64,000 nucleotides of DNA from Sphaerisporangium krabiense (GCF_014200435.1 NZ_JACHBR010000002.1:1371001-1435000); one strand, 5' to 3'. Numbered from the stretch's first letter, positions 16,932-26,137 are shown. Numbers and translations: made by a program. Notes: a model not told the origin generated them from the sequence alone.

Positions 16932-17692
16932 GCGCGGAGAGCGACCCCCGGCTCAGCAGCCTCCCGGGTACGTCCGGGCTCGACGACGCCACCGCGCTGC
17001 GCCTGCTGCGCGAAGGGGTCATCGAGGTCGCGGGCCGCCTGGTCGAGGCCACGAACATGACGCTCTACTGCACGATCCGCCTGGACGGCATCGCCGCCGA
17101 GTGCGTGTACAAGCCCGTGCGCGGCGAGCGCCCGCTGTGGGACTTCCCCGACGGCACCCTCGCCGCCCGCGAGGTCGCCGCCTTCGAGGTCTCCGCCGCC
17201 ACCGGCTGGCAGATCGTGCCGCCCAGCGTCTACCGCGACGGCCCCTTCGGCCCCGGCATGTGCCAGCTCTGGATCGACACCGATCCCGAGGCCGACCTGA
17301 TGGCGCTGATCCGCGGCCGCAACCCCGCGCTGCGCCGCATGGCCATCTTCGACGCGGTCGTGAACAACGCCGACCGCAAGGGCGGCCACCTGCTGCCGCT
17401 GCCCGACGGGCACGTCTACGGCGTGGACCACGGCGTCTGCTTCTCCGAGGAGGACAAGCTCCGCACCGTCCTGTGGCAGTGGCGGGGCAAGCCCCTTCCC
17501 CGCGAGGCCGTGAACGTCCTGGCGCGCCTGGAGCGCGAGATCGAGCGCGGCAGGCTCGGCAGGCGCCTGCGCGAGCTCCTCACCCTCCAGGAGGTCGAGG
17601 CCACCTGGGAACGCGTCCGCCGCCTCCTCAGCACCGGCATCCACCCCTACCCCTCCGACGACTGGCCCGCCATCCCCTGGCCCCCCATCTGA
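16928..17692 (+). CDS. SCO1664 family protein (PI3/4-kinase-like fold)
   Basis: 254 residues; start at GTG 16928 overlapping the DUF3090 stop. It carries a phosphatidylinositol-kinase/HipA-like core: YKPVRGERPLWDFPDGTL (candidate ATP-binding lysine), then DAVVNNADRKGGHLL and VYGVDHGVCF, which resemble catalytic and metal-binding loops. Activity has not, to my knowledge, been assigned for this family. Always found beside DUF3090 and mshC in actinobacteria, suggesting a shared process, perhaps thiol or redox homeostasis; that is inference. Confidence 0.82.
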   Translation: MSAESDPRLSSLPGTSGLDDATALRLLREGVIEVAGRLVEATNMTLYCTIRLDGIAAECVYKPVRGERPLWDFPDGTLAAREVAAFEVSAATGWQIVPPSVYRDGPFGPGMCQLWIDTDPEADLMALIRGRNPALRRMAIFDAVVNNADRKGGHLLPLPDGHVYGVDHGVCFSEEDKLRTVLWQWRGKPLPREAVNVLARLEREIERGRLGRRLRELLTLQEVEATWERVRRLLSTGIHPYPSDDWPAIPWPPI

Positions 17693-17958
17693 CCCACCCT
17701 CCCCCCACCCCGCCCCGTCCACCCGCGCGGCGAACCGCGCATCCGGCGCTACGAGCGGTCCGCCCCGCGGCGAACCGCCCGCCCGCCGTCGTGAGCCGTC
17801 CACCGCCGCGCTGGGTGAGTTCGCCGCACCCGTCCGGTCGTGACCTCCCGTCGTCGGCGACGCCTGAGCGTTCGGGCTGCCCGCTATTTCCGGCTTTCCG
17901 GACATCGGCGTACGCTGCCAAGGTCTGTCCATCTCTACCGGCCTTGGAGGGAACGGGC

Positions 17959-18726
17959 ATGTGCACGGTCGTCATCTCCTTTCTGCCCGACGCGGACACC
18001 CCCGTGGTCCTCGCGGGCGTGCGGGACGAAGTCCTCACGCGTCCCTGGGAGCCGCCCGCGGCGCACTGGCCGGCCTTTCCCGGCCTCTACGGCGGCCGTG
18101 ACCTGGAGGCGGGTGGCACCTGGCTCGCCGCCGACCCCGCCGCGTCCCGCGTCGCCGCGCTGCTGAACGGCCACGGCACTCTCGCCACGCCCGAGCGGCG
18201 CAGGACCCGCGGCGTGCTACCCCTGCGCGCCGCCGCCTCGGGGGGACTCCCGGACGTCGACCTCTCCTGCTACGACCCCTTCCACCTGCTGGTGGCCGAG
18301 CCGGAGTGCGTGCGCATGTGGAGCTGGGACGGCGCGGACCTGGCCGAGGACAAGCTCCCCGAGGGCACGCACGTCATCGTCAACGCCGGCAGGGAGCCCG
18401 GGGAGGGCGGCCCGCGCGCCGCATACTTCCGCCCCCGCTTCGCCGCCGCGCCCCGCCCGTCCGCCCGCAGCGCCGCCGGCGACCCCCGGGAGGCATGGGA
18501 GGCCTGGCGCGCGCTGGCCGCGGGGACGGACCTGCCCGTGACCGACCCTCGGGCCCTGGTCGTCCGCCGGGAACTGCCCGGCGGACGGCTCTGGGGCACG
18601 ACCTCGGTCACGCTCGTGGCGCTCGCGCCCGGCGCCCTGCGCTACGAGTTCCTGCCCTGGCCGCACGGACGTCCCGGCGACCCCGCTGCCCGAGGCTCCT
18701 GGTCCCCTGTGCCGGTCACCGCCTGA
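17959..18726 (+). CDS. NRDE (TANGO2-like) family protein
   Basis: 255 residues starting MCTVV, where Cys2 becomes N-terminal after methionine removal and could be an Ntn-type nucleophile. The family hallmark NRDE appears here as GVRDE, followed by RPWEPP and a GGRDLEAGGTWLA segment. Family members include eukaryotic TANGO2, linked to lipid and haem handling; bacterial roles are unknown. A clear TTGGAGGG ribosome site precedes the ATG. The 266-base gap before it contains a pyrimidine-rich stretch and no gene. Confidence 0.8.
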   Translation: MCTVVISFLPDADTPVVLAGVRDEVLTRPWEPPAAHWPAFPGLYGGRDLEAGGTWLAADPAASRVAALLNGHGTLATPERRRTRGVLPLRAAASGGLPDVDLSCYDPFHLLVAEPECVRMWSWDGADLAEDKLPEGTHVIVNAGREPGEGGPRAAYFRPRFAAAPRPSARSAAGDPREAWEAWRALAAGTDLPVTDPRALVVRRELPGGRLWGTTSVTLVALAPGALRYEFLPWPHGRPGDPAARGSWSPVPVTA

Positions 18727-18745
18727 TCACCGCGGCCTTCTATGA

Positions 18746-20890
18746 TCAGCACCGTGTCCCGCCCCAGGTGATGGTCACGGTCTTGGAGCCCCCGTCAGAG
18801 GTGAACCGGATCCGTGAGGTGCTGCAGTACGGCGTGCCGTAGGCGGTGATCGTGGCGGAGCGGCCGGCGCGGATCGTGCCGTGCGTCGAGCTGAGCACCC
18901 CGCCATCGCTCATCGTGGCCCGCCAGCGCACGGCGCCGTCGGGCGCGCGCAGCCGGATGTTCACGTAGACGATGTAGTCCGAGGTGACCCGGTACCTGGT
19001 CGGGCTGACCAGCAGCACGGGCTTCGGGGCCGGGGGCTTGCTGTGCGGGGGAGTGGGGCTCGGCGTCGGCGTGGGGCTCGGCTCGGGCGGCGAGGGCACC
19101 GGAGTCGGGTCGGTGGCCGACGGATCGCCCGCCGACGGCCCCGGCATCAGAGTGGGCGGAGGGCCGAACGCGCCGGGCACCTCCAGTCCGGTAGGCCGTC
19201 CGGGCGCCAGGATCACCGCCACGACGGCGGCCAGCGCCAGGCCCCCGGCGAGAACCGCGGCCACGCCCAGCACGCGCCGCCTCCGCCGGCCGCGACCCCC
19301 GCCCCGCCCGCCCGTGGCCGCCGGCGCCGATCCGGCAGCCTCCCCAGGCGCGGAAGGCAGGGCGTGCCTACTCGCCGCCGCACCTTTGCGCCCCGCCCGC
19401 GCGGCTCCGGCCCCCGGCACGTCGGCTCCAACCGTCGGCGCGCCCGCCTGGGGACCCGGCACGCCGTTCCCCGCCCCTGGGACGCTCGTCTGGGCGCCCG
19501 GAAAGTCGCCCCGTAAGCCGGGCACGCCGCCCTGTGTCGCGGGCACGCCGGTCTCGACGGCGGGTGAGACGCCCGGTCCGGCGGCCCGGTCCCCTCCCGG
19601 AGCCGTTGTGGGGCCGAGGATGTCGCCCTGTCCCTGTGGGTGCTCTCGCGGGACGCCCCCGAGGGGGGTGGGAGAGGTCGCCGGCGTGGTGCCGGTGATC
19701 ACACGGAGAGGAGGCCGGGACGTGCCGGGGTGCGACGGGACCGAGCCCTCGTGCGCGGAGGTGACATCCAGGGGAGTCACGTGCGCCGACGTGACATTGA
19801 AAGGTGTGACATTTGAAGACGCGGTGTTCGGTGGTGCGGTGTTGGGGCCCGCAGCGTTCTGTGGCAGTGGTGGGTGGGGTGGATGGGGTGTGTTGTTGCG
19901 CGGTGTGGCGGGGAGGTGTCCCCAGACGGCCGTGCCGCCTGCCCCTGGGAAGGCGGTCGCCCCCGGGATCGGGGAGGTTCCGGGGAACGTGGACGTGGGG
20001 AACGCGGACGTGGGCGTGGTCGTGGGGAACGCCGTCTCTGAGAACGGGATGGTGCTTGTAGGGGGGATTCCCGGGGGCGCGGGGTGGGGGGCGTGCAGGC
20101 GGGGGAGGAGGTCGCGGGTGGTGGGGCGGCGGGCGGGGATCTTGTTCAGGCAGGCGAGGACCGCCTCGGGTAGCGCGCCGCGCAGCATCGAGAGGTCCGG
20201 TGGTCCGTTCAGGACCCGGTCGGCCACGCCGGACATCACGCCGGCGTCGAAGGGCGGGCGGCCGGTCGCGGCGTAGACGAGCGTGCACGCCCAGGAGAAC
20301 ATGTCGGCCTCCGGGCCGAGCGGCGCGCCCGCCAGACGCTCCGGCGCGGTGAAGGCGGCGGCCGGGGACGGGACGACGCCGGCGGGCCGCACGGTGTCCA
20401 GGGCGCGGCCGACGCCGACGTCGATCACCCGGGGGCCGTCCGGACCCATCAGCACGGAGCCGGGGCCGAAGCCGCCGTGCGCCGTGCCCGCCTCGTGGAC
20501 GTCGGCCAGCGCGCTCAGCGTGATGATCGCCAGCCGTTCCAGCTCCGCGCCGTCGCGCGGCCCGTACCGTTCCACGACCTCGGCCAGCGACGGGCCCTCG
20601 ACGTACTCGACGGCGTGGTAGAGGCGGCCGTCGTGGATGCCGTAGGAGAGGACCCGCGCGACGTGGACGCCCGGGACGCGCTGCGCCCGCCGCAGCTCCG
20701 CGCCGAAGGCCCGCCGCACGCCCTCGTCCTCGGACAGGCGCCGGTACAGCAGCTTGACCGCCACCCGCGCGCCCGACCCGGTCTCGGCGGCGTACACGAC
20801 GCCGTGGGCGCCGTCGCCGATGCGGCCCGTGAGCCGGTAGGAGGCGATCCGTGGTGGATCGGACGGATCCAAAGACCTCAAAGCCGGCAA
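18746..20890 (-). CDS. Membrane-bound Ser/Thr protein kinase homologue, probably a pseudokinase
   Basis: About 714 residues. A kinase-like domain (residues about 18-270) keeps the glycine loop IGDGAHGVVY and Lys46 (VAVK), but the catalytic loop reads HGGFGPGSV in place of HRDxKPxNV and the metal loop reads DVG in place of DFG. The catalytic Asp, its Lys and the Asn are all missing. A long Pro/Thr-rich linker with NVT repeats follows, then one membrane helix (VLGVAAVLAGGLALAAVVAVI) and an outer domain of about 95 residues ending in cysteine. TTG at 20890 with GGGAGAG upstream is chosen; 20968 is the longer option. Confidence 0.75.
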   Translation of the reverse strand: MPALRSLDPSDPPRIASYRLTGRIGDGAHGVVYAAETGSGARVAVKLLYRRLSEDEGVRRAFGAELRRAQRVPGVHVARVLSYGIHDGRLYHAVEYVEGPSLAEVVERYGPRDGAELERLAIITLSALADVHEAGTAHGGFGPGSVLMGPDGPRVIDVGVGRALDTVRPAGVVPSPAAAFTAPERLAGAPLGPEADMFSWACTLVYAATGRPPFDAGVMSGVADRVLNGPPDLSMLRGALPEAVLACLNKIPARRPTTRDLLPRLHAPHPAPPGIPPTSTIPFSETAFPTTTPTSAFPTSTFPGTSPIPGATAFPGAGGTAVWGHLPATPRNNTPHPPHPPLPQNAAGPNTAPPNTASSNVTPFNVTSAHVTPLDVTSAHEGSVPSHPGTSRPPLRVITGTTPATSPTPLGGVPREHPQGQGDILGPTTAPGGDRAAGPGVSPAVETGVPATQGGVPGLRGDFPGAQTSVPGAGNGVPGPQAGAPTVGADVPGAGAARAGRKGAAASRHALPSAPGEAAGSAPAATGGRGGGRGRRRRRVLGVAAVLAGGLALAAVVAVILAPGRPTGLEVPGAFGPPPTLMPGPSAGDPSATDPTPVPSPPEPSPTPTPSPTPPHSKPPAPKPVLLVSPTRYRVTSDYIVYVNIRLRAPDGAVRWRATMSDGGVLSSTHGTIRAGRSATITAYGTPYCSTSRIRFTSDGGSKTVTITWGGTRC

Positions 20891-21069
20891 GTGTGCTCTC
20901 CCTGGCAGCGAACCTCGAGCCGCCGAGCCCCCGTACCCGTGGCGGCAAGATTCTGCCACGTCCTGCACCGTCTGGTATGGGTTTGCCCGTCGGCGGTTTC
21001 GCCGGACGACACACCCCTACTCTGTCGAAACGGACACCCCAGGGTGATCCCACCAGAGCGTGCCATGGA

Positions 21070-21075
21070 TAGGCT
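21070..21075 (+). promoter_or_regulatory. Leaderless promoter of mshC
   Basis: TAGGCT ends six bases before the mshC ATG and there is no ribosome site, so the transcript is predicted to start at or next to the start codon. Confidence 0.5.
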
Positions 21076-21081
21076 CAGCAC

Positions 21082-22305
21082 ATGCGATCGTGGCCTGCAC
21101 CCGAGATAGCTCCTCTGCCCGGCGCCGGCCTTCCGCTCCGGCTTTACGACACCTCCTCCCGCGAGGTGCGGCCGACCTCTCCCGGCCCCACGGCCCGCAT
21201 GTACGTGTGCGGCATCACCCCCTACGACGCCACCCATCTGGGGCACGCCAACACCTACCTGGCGTTCGACCTGGTCAACCGCGTGTGGCGGGACGCGGGC
21301 CACGAGGTCCACTACACGCAGAACGCCACCGACGTCGACGACCCCCTGCTGGAGCGCGCCGAGCGCGACGGCGTCGACTGGCGCGAGCTGGCCGGGCGTG
21401 AGATCGATCTGTTCCGCGCCGACATGGAGGCGCTGCGGGTGCTGCCGCCCCGCGACTACGTCGGCGTCACCGAGGTCGTCGGCCAGGTCGCCGAGCTGAT
21501 CGAGCGGCTGAAGGACAAGGGCGCGACCTACGAGATCGGCGGCGACGTCTACTTCTCCTCCGCCGCGGCCCCCAAGTTCGGCGCGGTCTCGGGGTACACC
21601 GAGCGCCGGATGCTGGAGCTTTTCGCCGAGCGCGGCGGCGACCCGGACCGCGAGGGCAAGCGCCACCCGCTGGACTGGCTGCTGTGGCGCGCCGAACGTC
21701 CCGGAGAGCCCTCCTGGCCCTCGGCGTTCGGCCCCGGCAGGCCCGGCTGGCACGTCGAGTGCACCGCGATCGCCCTGGCCCGCCTCGGCACCGGCTTCGA
21801 CGTGTCGGGCGGCGGCTCGGACCTGATCTTCCCCCACCACGAGATGGGCGCCAGCGAGGGCCACGTGGCCACCGGCGAGTGGCCGTTCGCCAGGGCCTAC
21901 GTCCACGCGGGCATGGTGGGCCTGGACGGCGAGAAGATGTCCAAGTCCCGCGGCAACCTGGTCTTCGTGTCCCGGCTGCGCGCCGAGCACGACCCCATGG
22001 CCGTGCGCCTGGCCCTGCTCGCCCATCACTACCGCTCCGACTGGGAGTGGACCGCCGGCCAGGTCGGCGAGGCGACCGAGCGGCTGGCGCGCTGGCGGGC
22101 GGCCGTGAACCTCGCCTCCGGGCCGGACGCGACGCCGGTCCTGCGGGAGGTCAGGGAGCGCCTGGCCGACGACCTGGACGCGCCGGGCGCCCTGGCCGCC
22201 GTGGACGCCTGGGCGGCCCGCGCCTCCGCCGGGGAAGGCGCGGACACCTCGGCGCCGGGGCTGGTCCGGGCCGTGGCGGACTCCCTGCTCGGCGTCCGCC
22301 TGTAG
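21082..22305 (+). CDS. mshC: Mycothiol ligase MshC (cysteine:GlcN-Ins ligase)
   Basis: 407 residues. It joins cysteine to glucosaminyl-inositol with ATP, the penultimate step of mycothiol synthesis, the main actinobacterial thiol. It is derived from cysteinyl-tRNA synthetase: a zinc-site YVCGITPYD (Cys43), the THLGH form of HIGH (residues 51-55), PGWHxEC, and KMSKSRGN. It lacks the anticodon-binding domain of true CysRS, which separates the two. The convergent gas-vesicle operon ends two bases after its stop with no visible terminator between. Confidence 0.94.
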   Translation: MRSWPAPEIAPLPGAGLPLRLYDTSSREVRPTSPGPTARMYVCGITPYDATHLGHANTYLAFDLVNRVWRDAGHEVHYTQNATDVDDPLLERAERDGVDWRELAGREIDLFRADMEALRVLPPRDYVGVTEVVGQVAELIERLKDKGATYEIGGDVYFSSAAAPKFGAVSGYTERRMLELFAERGGDPDREGKRHPLDWLLWRAERPGEPSWPSAFGPGRPGWHVECTAIALARLGTGFDVSGGGSDLIFPHHEMGASEGHVATGEWPFARAYVHAGMVGLDGEKMSKSRGNLVFVSRLRAEHDPMAVRLALLAHHYRSDWEWTAGQVGEATERLARWRAAVNLASGPDATPVLREVRERLADDLDAPGALAAVDAWAARASAGEGADTSAPGLVRAVADSLLGVRL

Positions 22306-22307
22306 CG

Positions 22308-22649
22308 TCAGCGGTCGGTCGGCAGCAGGGTCCCGAGCGGGCCGAGGTCGAGGTTCAGCTCCGACGGCGAGACGCCGAACCGCTCGCAGAGCTCGGTCAT
22401 GGCCTCCTCCAGGCGCATCAGCGTCACGCCGAGCGCCTCGACCTGCTCGTCCGACAGGTCGCCCTGGTCCATGCGCCGCACGCACTGGCGCTCCACGAGC
22501 TGGCGCACCAGCTCGACCAGGGTGAGGACCAGCCGGGTCAGGTCGCGTTCGACCGTCTCGGGGTCGGCCTTCAGGTGCCAGCGTCCCGCCGACACCGGCG
22601 CGCCGTCGCCGGGCGGCGGCGGCGTGGGCTCAGTACCGCTCGACGTCAT
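22308..22649 (-). CDS. gvpK: Gas vesicle protein GvpK
   Basis: 113 residues, last gene of the gas-vesicle operon. It matches the GvpK family: DPETVERDLTRLVLTLVELVRQLVERQCVRRM followed by LGxTLMRLEEAMTELCERFGVSPSELNLDLGPLG. GvpK is essential for normal vesicles in haloarchaea and some bacteria, but its mechanism is not settled. The first 22 residues are proline-rich and variable. It overlaps the gvpS reading frame by 20 bases, indicating tight coupling. Confidence 0.93.
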   Translation of the reverse strand: MTSSGTEPTPPPPGDGAPVSAGRWHLKADPETVERDLTRLVLTLVELVRQLVERQCVRRMDQGDLSDEQVEALGVTLMRLEEAMTELCERFGVSPSELNLDLGPLGTLLPTDR

Positions 22650-22917
22650 AGGGCACCCCCGTCTCCAGAGGCTCCGCGCCGCGCACCGACATGATCAGCG
22701 CCCGCAGCGAGATGCGGACCAGTTCGATGTCGGCGATGGACAGCACCAGGTCGCCGGTGACCACCACGCCGCCCGCGAGCAGCCGGTCGAGCAGGTCCAC
22801 CAGCGCGACGCGCTCGGGCGGCAGCCGTCCCTCGGCGGCCAGCGCGGCCCCGCGCGGCTCACGCTCCCGCACGGTCATGGGCGCGGCCGTCGCGGCCCCG
22901 GTGCGTTCACCCGGCAT
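22630..22917 (-). CDS. gvpS: GvpA-family minor gas vesicle protein (GvpS)
   Basis: 95 residues with the small GvpA/J core: VALVDLLDRLLAGGVVVTGDLVLSIADIELVRISLRALIMSV. The position between gvpL and gvpK matches the actinomycete gvpS gene. It has a 30-residue charged N-terminal extension. Likely a minor shell or nucleation component. The start overlaps the end of gvpL by 11 bases. Confidence 0.82.
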   Translation of the reverse strand: MPGERTGAATAAPMTVREREPRGAALAAEGRLPPERVALVDLLDRLLAGGVVVTGDLVLSIADIELVRISLRALIMSVRGAEPLETGVPYDVERY

Positions 22918-23701
22918 GGCGGCCCTCTGACCCGGCGAACTCCAGGGAGGTGAACGAGTACGGCGCCCACGGGCCGGTGAGCTCCACCTCGATGTCCGGC
23001 TCCCGCAGCCCGTCGACCGCCGCCGCGAACTCCTCGCGCCGCGCGTCGTCCACCAGGTAGGCGCCGTTGAGCAGCATCCAGTCGTCCCTGCCGGACAGAT
23101 GCGGATCCTGCGGCCGGTGCCGCGCGCCCGCGGCCGCGATGTCCGTCAGCGTCTCGTGGATGTGCTCGGCCCGCTCGGCGGCCCGCCGCCACGCCTCGTC
23201 ACGGCCGCGCAGGCTCGCCTTGCGCCGCCGCAGGTACGCCGTCCCGGGTCCTCCGGCCTCGGCGGGGACGCTCTCCTCGGCGGCGGGCGCCGCGGGACGC
23301 GCGTACACCTTGACCCCCCACTCGCGGCGCCCGGCGACCCGCGCGAGCACCGCGGCGAAGTCGTCGTGCCGCCGTTCCAGCATGTCGCGCACCTGGTCGT
23401 CGCCGCCGTACACCGTGACGAGCCGCACCGGGGCGGTGGTGGCGACGGCGGCCACGGCCTCCACGACCCGGTGGTGGGCACGGGCCGTCTCACCGACCCA
23501 CTCCAGGTCCTCCAGCGAGCGCCGCAGCGGCTCCTCGCCGAACTCCTCCAGCGGCACGGTGCTCACGTAGGCGACCAGGCCCCCGTGCGCCACCGTGCGG
23601 ACCGGCGCCCCGGCCACGCCCGCCAGGCCGCCCGGCGGCACGGGGGAGCCCCGGTCCTCCTCGCGGCTGACCGCGTACAGGTACGTTCCGCTGCCGGGCA
23701 C
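22907..23701 (-). CDS. gvpL: Gas vesicle protein GvpL (GvpF/L family)
   Basis: 264 residues. The N-terminal TYLYAVS strand, the middle segment PVRLVTVYGGDDQVRDML, EWGVKVYA, a helical segment, and the C-terminal GPWAPYSFTSLEF are GvpF/L hallmarks. These proteins bind GvpA and are thought to act at the start of vesicle assembly. GTG start preceded by GGGAGGAGG. Second copy of the family in the operon; it shares the C-terminal G-PW/QAPYxFxS motif with gvpF but differs elsewhere. Confidence 0.92.
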   Translation of the reverse strand: MPGSGTYLYAVSREEDRGSPVPPGGLAGVAGAPVRTVAHGGLVAYVSTVPLEEFGEEPLRRSLEDLEWVGETARAHHRVVEAVAAVATTAPVRLVTVYGGDDQVRDMLERRHDDFAAVLARVAGRREWGVKVYARPAAPAAEESVPAEAGGPGTAYLRRRKASLRGRDEAWRRAAERAEHIHETLTDIAAAGARHRPQDPHLSGRDDWMLLNGAYLVDDARREEFAAAVDGLREPDIEVELTGPWAPYSFTSLEFAGSEGRHAG

Positions 23702-23739
23702 CGTCTTCCTCCTCCCGGTCGGCGGGAGAGGCGCGGACG

Positions 23740-24231
23740 TCAGCCGCGCCGCTCCCGGCCCCCCTGAGCCCGCCGTTCACCCTCCTCGTAGGCCCGCCGC
23801 TCCCGGCCCTCGTACCCGCGCCGTTCCCGCTCCTCATGCGACCGCAGGTCCCGTTCGTCGAAGGCGTGCTCCCGGCGCGGCCCCTCGATGGTCGGCCGGC
23901 CCCGCGCGGCCTCCTCTTCCTCGATGGTGGCGAGCCTGCGGCGCAGCCTGCGGTTCTCCTCGATCAGGTCGCGGTCCTTGGAGCTGAGCCACGGGTCGTG
24001 CTCCCACCAGTCGATGCCGAGCTCGCGCGCGGTGTCCACCGAGGCGATCAGCAGCCGCAGCTTGATGGTGAGCAGCTCGATGTCGAGGAGGTTGACGCGG
24101 ATGTCGCCCACGATCACCACGCCCCGGTCGAGCACCCGTTCCAGGATGTCGCCGAGGTTGCCTCCGGAGTCGCGCGCCACGGGCGCCCGCCTGCCGTACG
24201 GCGACATCACGCCGGACGTCGGGTCGGACAT
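23740..24231 (-). CDS. gvpJ: Gas vesicle protein GvpJ with mixed-charge tail
   Basis: 163 residues. A GvpA-like core (NLGDILERVLDRGVVIVGDIRVNLLDIELLTIKLRLLIASVDTA, about residues 22-70) is followed by LGIDWWEHDPWLS and a predicted helix. The last 65 residues are extremely rich in Arg and Glu with repeated RRxYExxERR units. GvpJ proteins seed or cap vesicles. The start at 24231 (MSDPTSG) is one base from the gvpO stop, giving TGAGATG coupling. The charged tail is far longer than in classical GvpJ. Confidence 0.85.
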   Translation of the reverse strand: MSDPTSGVMSPYGRRAPVARDSGGNLGDILERVLDRGVVIVGDIRVNLLDIELLTIKLRLLIASVDTARELGIDWWEHDPWLSSKDRDLIEENRRLRRRLATIEEEEAARGRPTIEGPRREHAFDERDLRSHEERERRGYEGRERRAYEEGERRAQGGRERRG

Positions 24232-24232
24232 C

Positions 24233-24631
24233 TCACCCCACCCCACCCGTGTCGCCCCGGGCGCGCTTGTAGGTGCGCACCCGGCGATAGGACGTCAGAT
24301 CGCCCTGAGAATCCAGGTCGACCGCGTAGATCCCGAGCGTGTCGCCCGAGGAGGGGACCCGGTGGTCCTCGACGACCTCGACCTCCACCGTCCAGCCGTT
24401 CTCCGACGGCCGTACCAGCGTGACGCCCTCGACGTCCTTGCCGGTCAGTTCGGCGATCTGCCGCAGTGCCACGCTGCCCGCCGACACGGCCGTGAGGCGC
24501 CGCCGCCCCCCGCTCTCGGCCGGGCGGGCGCGTCCGGTGTCCTCGGCGTAGTCGTCCTCGTCGTCGTAGGAGTCGTCGGGCGCGTATCCGCGTGTCTCGC
24601 CCCCGCTCCGGCGTCCGCGATTCACCGGCAC
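24233..24631 (-). CDS. gvpO: Gas vesicle protein GvpO
   Basis: 132 residues from GTG 24631, which has GGAAGGAGG seven bases upstream; the ATG at 24658 lies before that site and is rejected. The folded GvpO domain covers the last 80 residues (ALRQIAELTGKDVEGVTLVRPSENGWTVEVEVVEDHRVPSSGDTLGIYAVDLD, ending YRRVRTYKR). The first 50 residues are disordered and rich in Asp/Glu and Arg. GvpO is required for vesicle formation in haloarchaea, partly through gvpA expression. Confidence 0.9.
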   Translation of the reverse strand: MPVNRGRRSGGETRGYAPDDSYDDEDDYAEDTGRARPAESGGRRRLTAVSAGSVALRQIAELTGKDVEGVTLVRPSENGWTVEVEVVEDHRVPSSGDTLGIYAVDLDSQGDLTSYRRVRTYKRARGDTGGVG

Positions 24632-24677
24632 GACCCCACCTCCTTCCGGTACCCCCACCCCGGGCGGCTCCGCGCGG

Positions 24678-24899
24678 TCAGCCCATCATCTGGCCGAGGA
24701 TCTCCTCCTGCGCCCGCGCCTCGTCCTCCGCCGTGATCAGGCCTTGCTCGCGCAGCCGCTCGACCTCCTCCAGCCGCCGCCGCACCGCGGCCGGGTCACG
24801 CCGTTGCGTCTCGACCTGCTCCTCGATCACCTCGCCCAGCTTGATCAGACCCTTGACCGGGGCGAGCGGCAGGCCGAAGATCATGCCAAGCAGGCCCAT
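24678..24899 (-). CDS. gvpG: Gas vesicle protein GvpG
   Basis: 73 residues: MGLLGMIFGLPLAPVKGLIKLGEVIEEQVE followed by a helical segment ending EEILGQMMG. This is the short actinobacterial GvpG, an accessory protein thought to bind GvpF/L. It begins one base after the gvpF stop. The larger frame drawn from 25130 in this register is a shadow of gvpF. Confidence 0.9.
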   Translation of the reverse strand: MGLLGMIFGLPLAPVKGLIKLGEVIEEQVETQRRDPAAVRRRLEEVERLREQGLITAEDEARAQEEILGQMMG

Positions 24900-24900
24900 G

Positions 24901-25728
24901 TCAGCCGTCCCCTTCCTTGGCGGACACGAAGTCGTACGGCGCCTGCGGGCCGAGCAGGCGCAGCGTGATACGGCCCTCCCAGCGGGCGGCGAAGTCCTCC
25001 AGCGCGTCCTCGAACCCCTCCTGCCGGTCGGCGTCCACCAGGCAGGCCAGGTGCGCCGCGTCCTCCTCGTGGGTCGGCTCCCTGATGACGACCGCGGCGC
25101 AGTGCGGGGCCAGCCCTTCGGCCAGGGCACGGCTGTCGGCCTCCCGCTTGGCCTCCACGGCCCCGTTGATGATCTCCCCGAGCCGGATCCTGGCGTCCCA
25201 GGTCGCGTCCTCGGGCAGGCCGCGGATCTCCTCGCGCAGCCGCGCCGCCTCCGGCTGCTCCTGGAGCACCTCCCGCAGCAGGGCCCCCTCCTCGTACCGG
25301 GCCTTGACGACGTACTGGGCGTGCCCCTCCAGCCGTCGGAGCGCGGCGCGGAACTCGTCCAGATGCGGGGCCAGTAGCTCCCGGGCCACCGCGTCCCTGC
25401 TCTCCATGACCGCGCCGAAGCGCAGCGGCAGCACGGGCACCTCGGCGGCGACGTCGTCCAGCAGCCGCTGGTGCGCCATCAGGTCGGCGGGCCTGCCGAG
25501 CGGCCCGGCCGGGTGCAGGTCGCTGACCAGGGCCGCGATGTCCTCGTGCCGCACCAGGCCGATCTTGCCGGGCGGATCGCCCACCCCGCGCTCCTCGGGG
25601 TCGAAATCGACGTCCGCCGGCAGGATGCCGTACACGTAGGACGGAGTCGCGGGCGCCGCCTCGGTGTCGGGACGCGCCGCGGAGGCGCTGCGCCCGCGCG
25701 AGGCGGCCTTGGGCGTGGAAGGGGCCAT
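24901..25728 (-). CDS. gvpF: Gas vesicle protein GvpF (GvpF/L family)
   Basis: 275 residues with SYVYGILPAD at the N-terminus, EVPVLPLRFGAVM in the centre, YVVKARYEEGALLREVL, and RLLGPQAPYDFVSAKEG at the end. GvpF contacts GvpA and helps vesicle growth to begin. A 28-residue Ala/Ser/Arg-rich extension precedes the conserved start of the domain. It lies directly after gvpA (one base apart), the usual order. Confidence 0.93.
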   Translation of the reverse strand: MAPSTPKAASRGRSASAARPDTEAAPATPSYVYGILPADVDFDPEERGVGDPPGKIGLVRHEDIAALVSDLHPAGPLGRPADLMAHQRLLDDVAAEVPVLPLRFGAVMESRDAVARELLAPHLDEFRAALRRLEGHAQYVVKARYEEGALLREVLQEQPEAARLREEIRGLPEDATWDARIRLGEIINGAVEAKREADSRALAEGLAPHCAAVVIREPTHEEDAAHLACLVDADRQEGFEDALEDFAARWEGRITLRLLGPQAPYDFVSAKEGDG

Positions 25729-25729
25729 G

Positions 25730-26137
25730 TCAGTCCTCCTGTCGGCCGCGCCTGCGGCGCGCGGGTTGCTCGGCGTACTCTCCGGCGAACTCGCGCAGCT
25801 TGTCGCCCGCCGCCTCCAGCGCGCCCTGCGCGATGCCCTTGGTCTTCGACTTGGCCACGCCTTGCGTCATGTCCTGCATCAGCTCCGGCAGCCCCTTCTG
25901 GCCCTCGGTGAGGTCCAGCCGGTTCACCGCCTGGGCGAAGCGCAGGTAGGTGTCCACGCTGGCGACCACGACGCGCGCGTTGATGGTCAGCAGCTCGATG
26001 CCCACGAGCGCCACGCTGACGTACGCGTCGATGACCAGACCCTTATCCAGAATCGTGTCGATGACGTCGGCCAATCCGCCGCCCGACGAGGACGGCCTGC
26101 CGGCCGCCCCACCTCCTGAGGGCTGCACGATCGTCAT
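25730..26137 (-). CDS. gvpA: Gas vesicle shell protein GvpA with C-terminal extension
   Basis: 135 residues. The core [51 protein letters not shown] is the major gas-vesicle structural protein, a small amphipathic shell unit. Unlike the 70-residue cyanobacterial GvpA, about 65 residues follow, including a helical segment ([24 protein letters not shown]) and a basic [10 protein letters not shown] end. A GvpJ-like role cannot be excluded, but no other GvpA candidate is present. AAGGAG ribosome site; 67-base gap from the upstream gene. Confidence 0.88.
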   Translation of the reverse strand: MTIVQPSGGGAAGRPSSSGGGLADVIDTILDKGLVIDAYVSVALVGIELLTINARVVVASVDTYLRFAQAVNRLDLTEGQKGLPELMQDMTQGVAKSKTKGIAQGALEAAGDKLREFAGEYAEQPARRRRGRQED

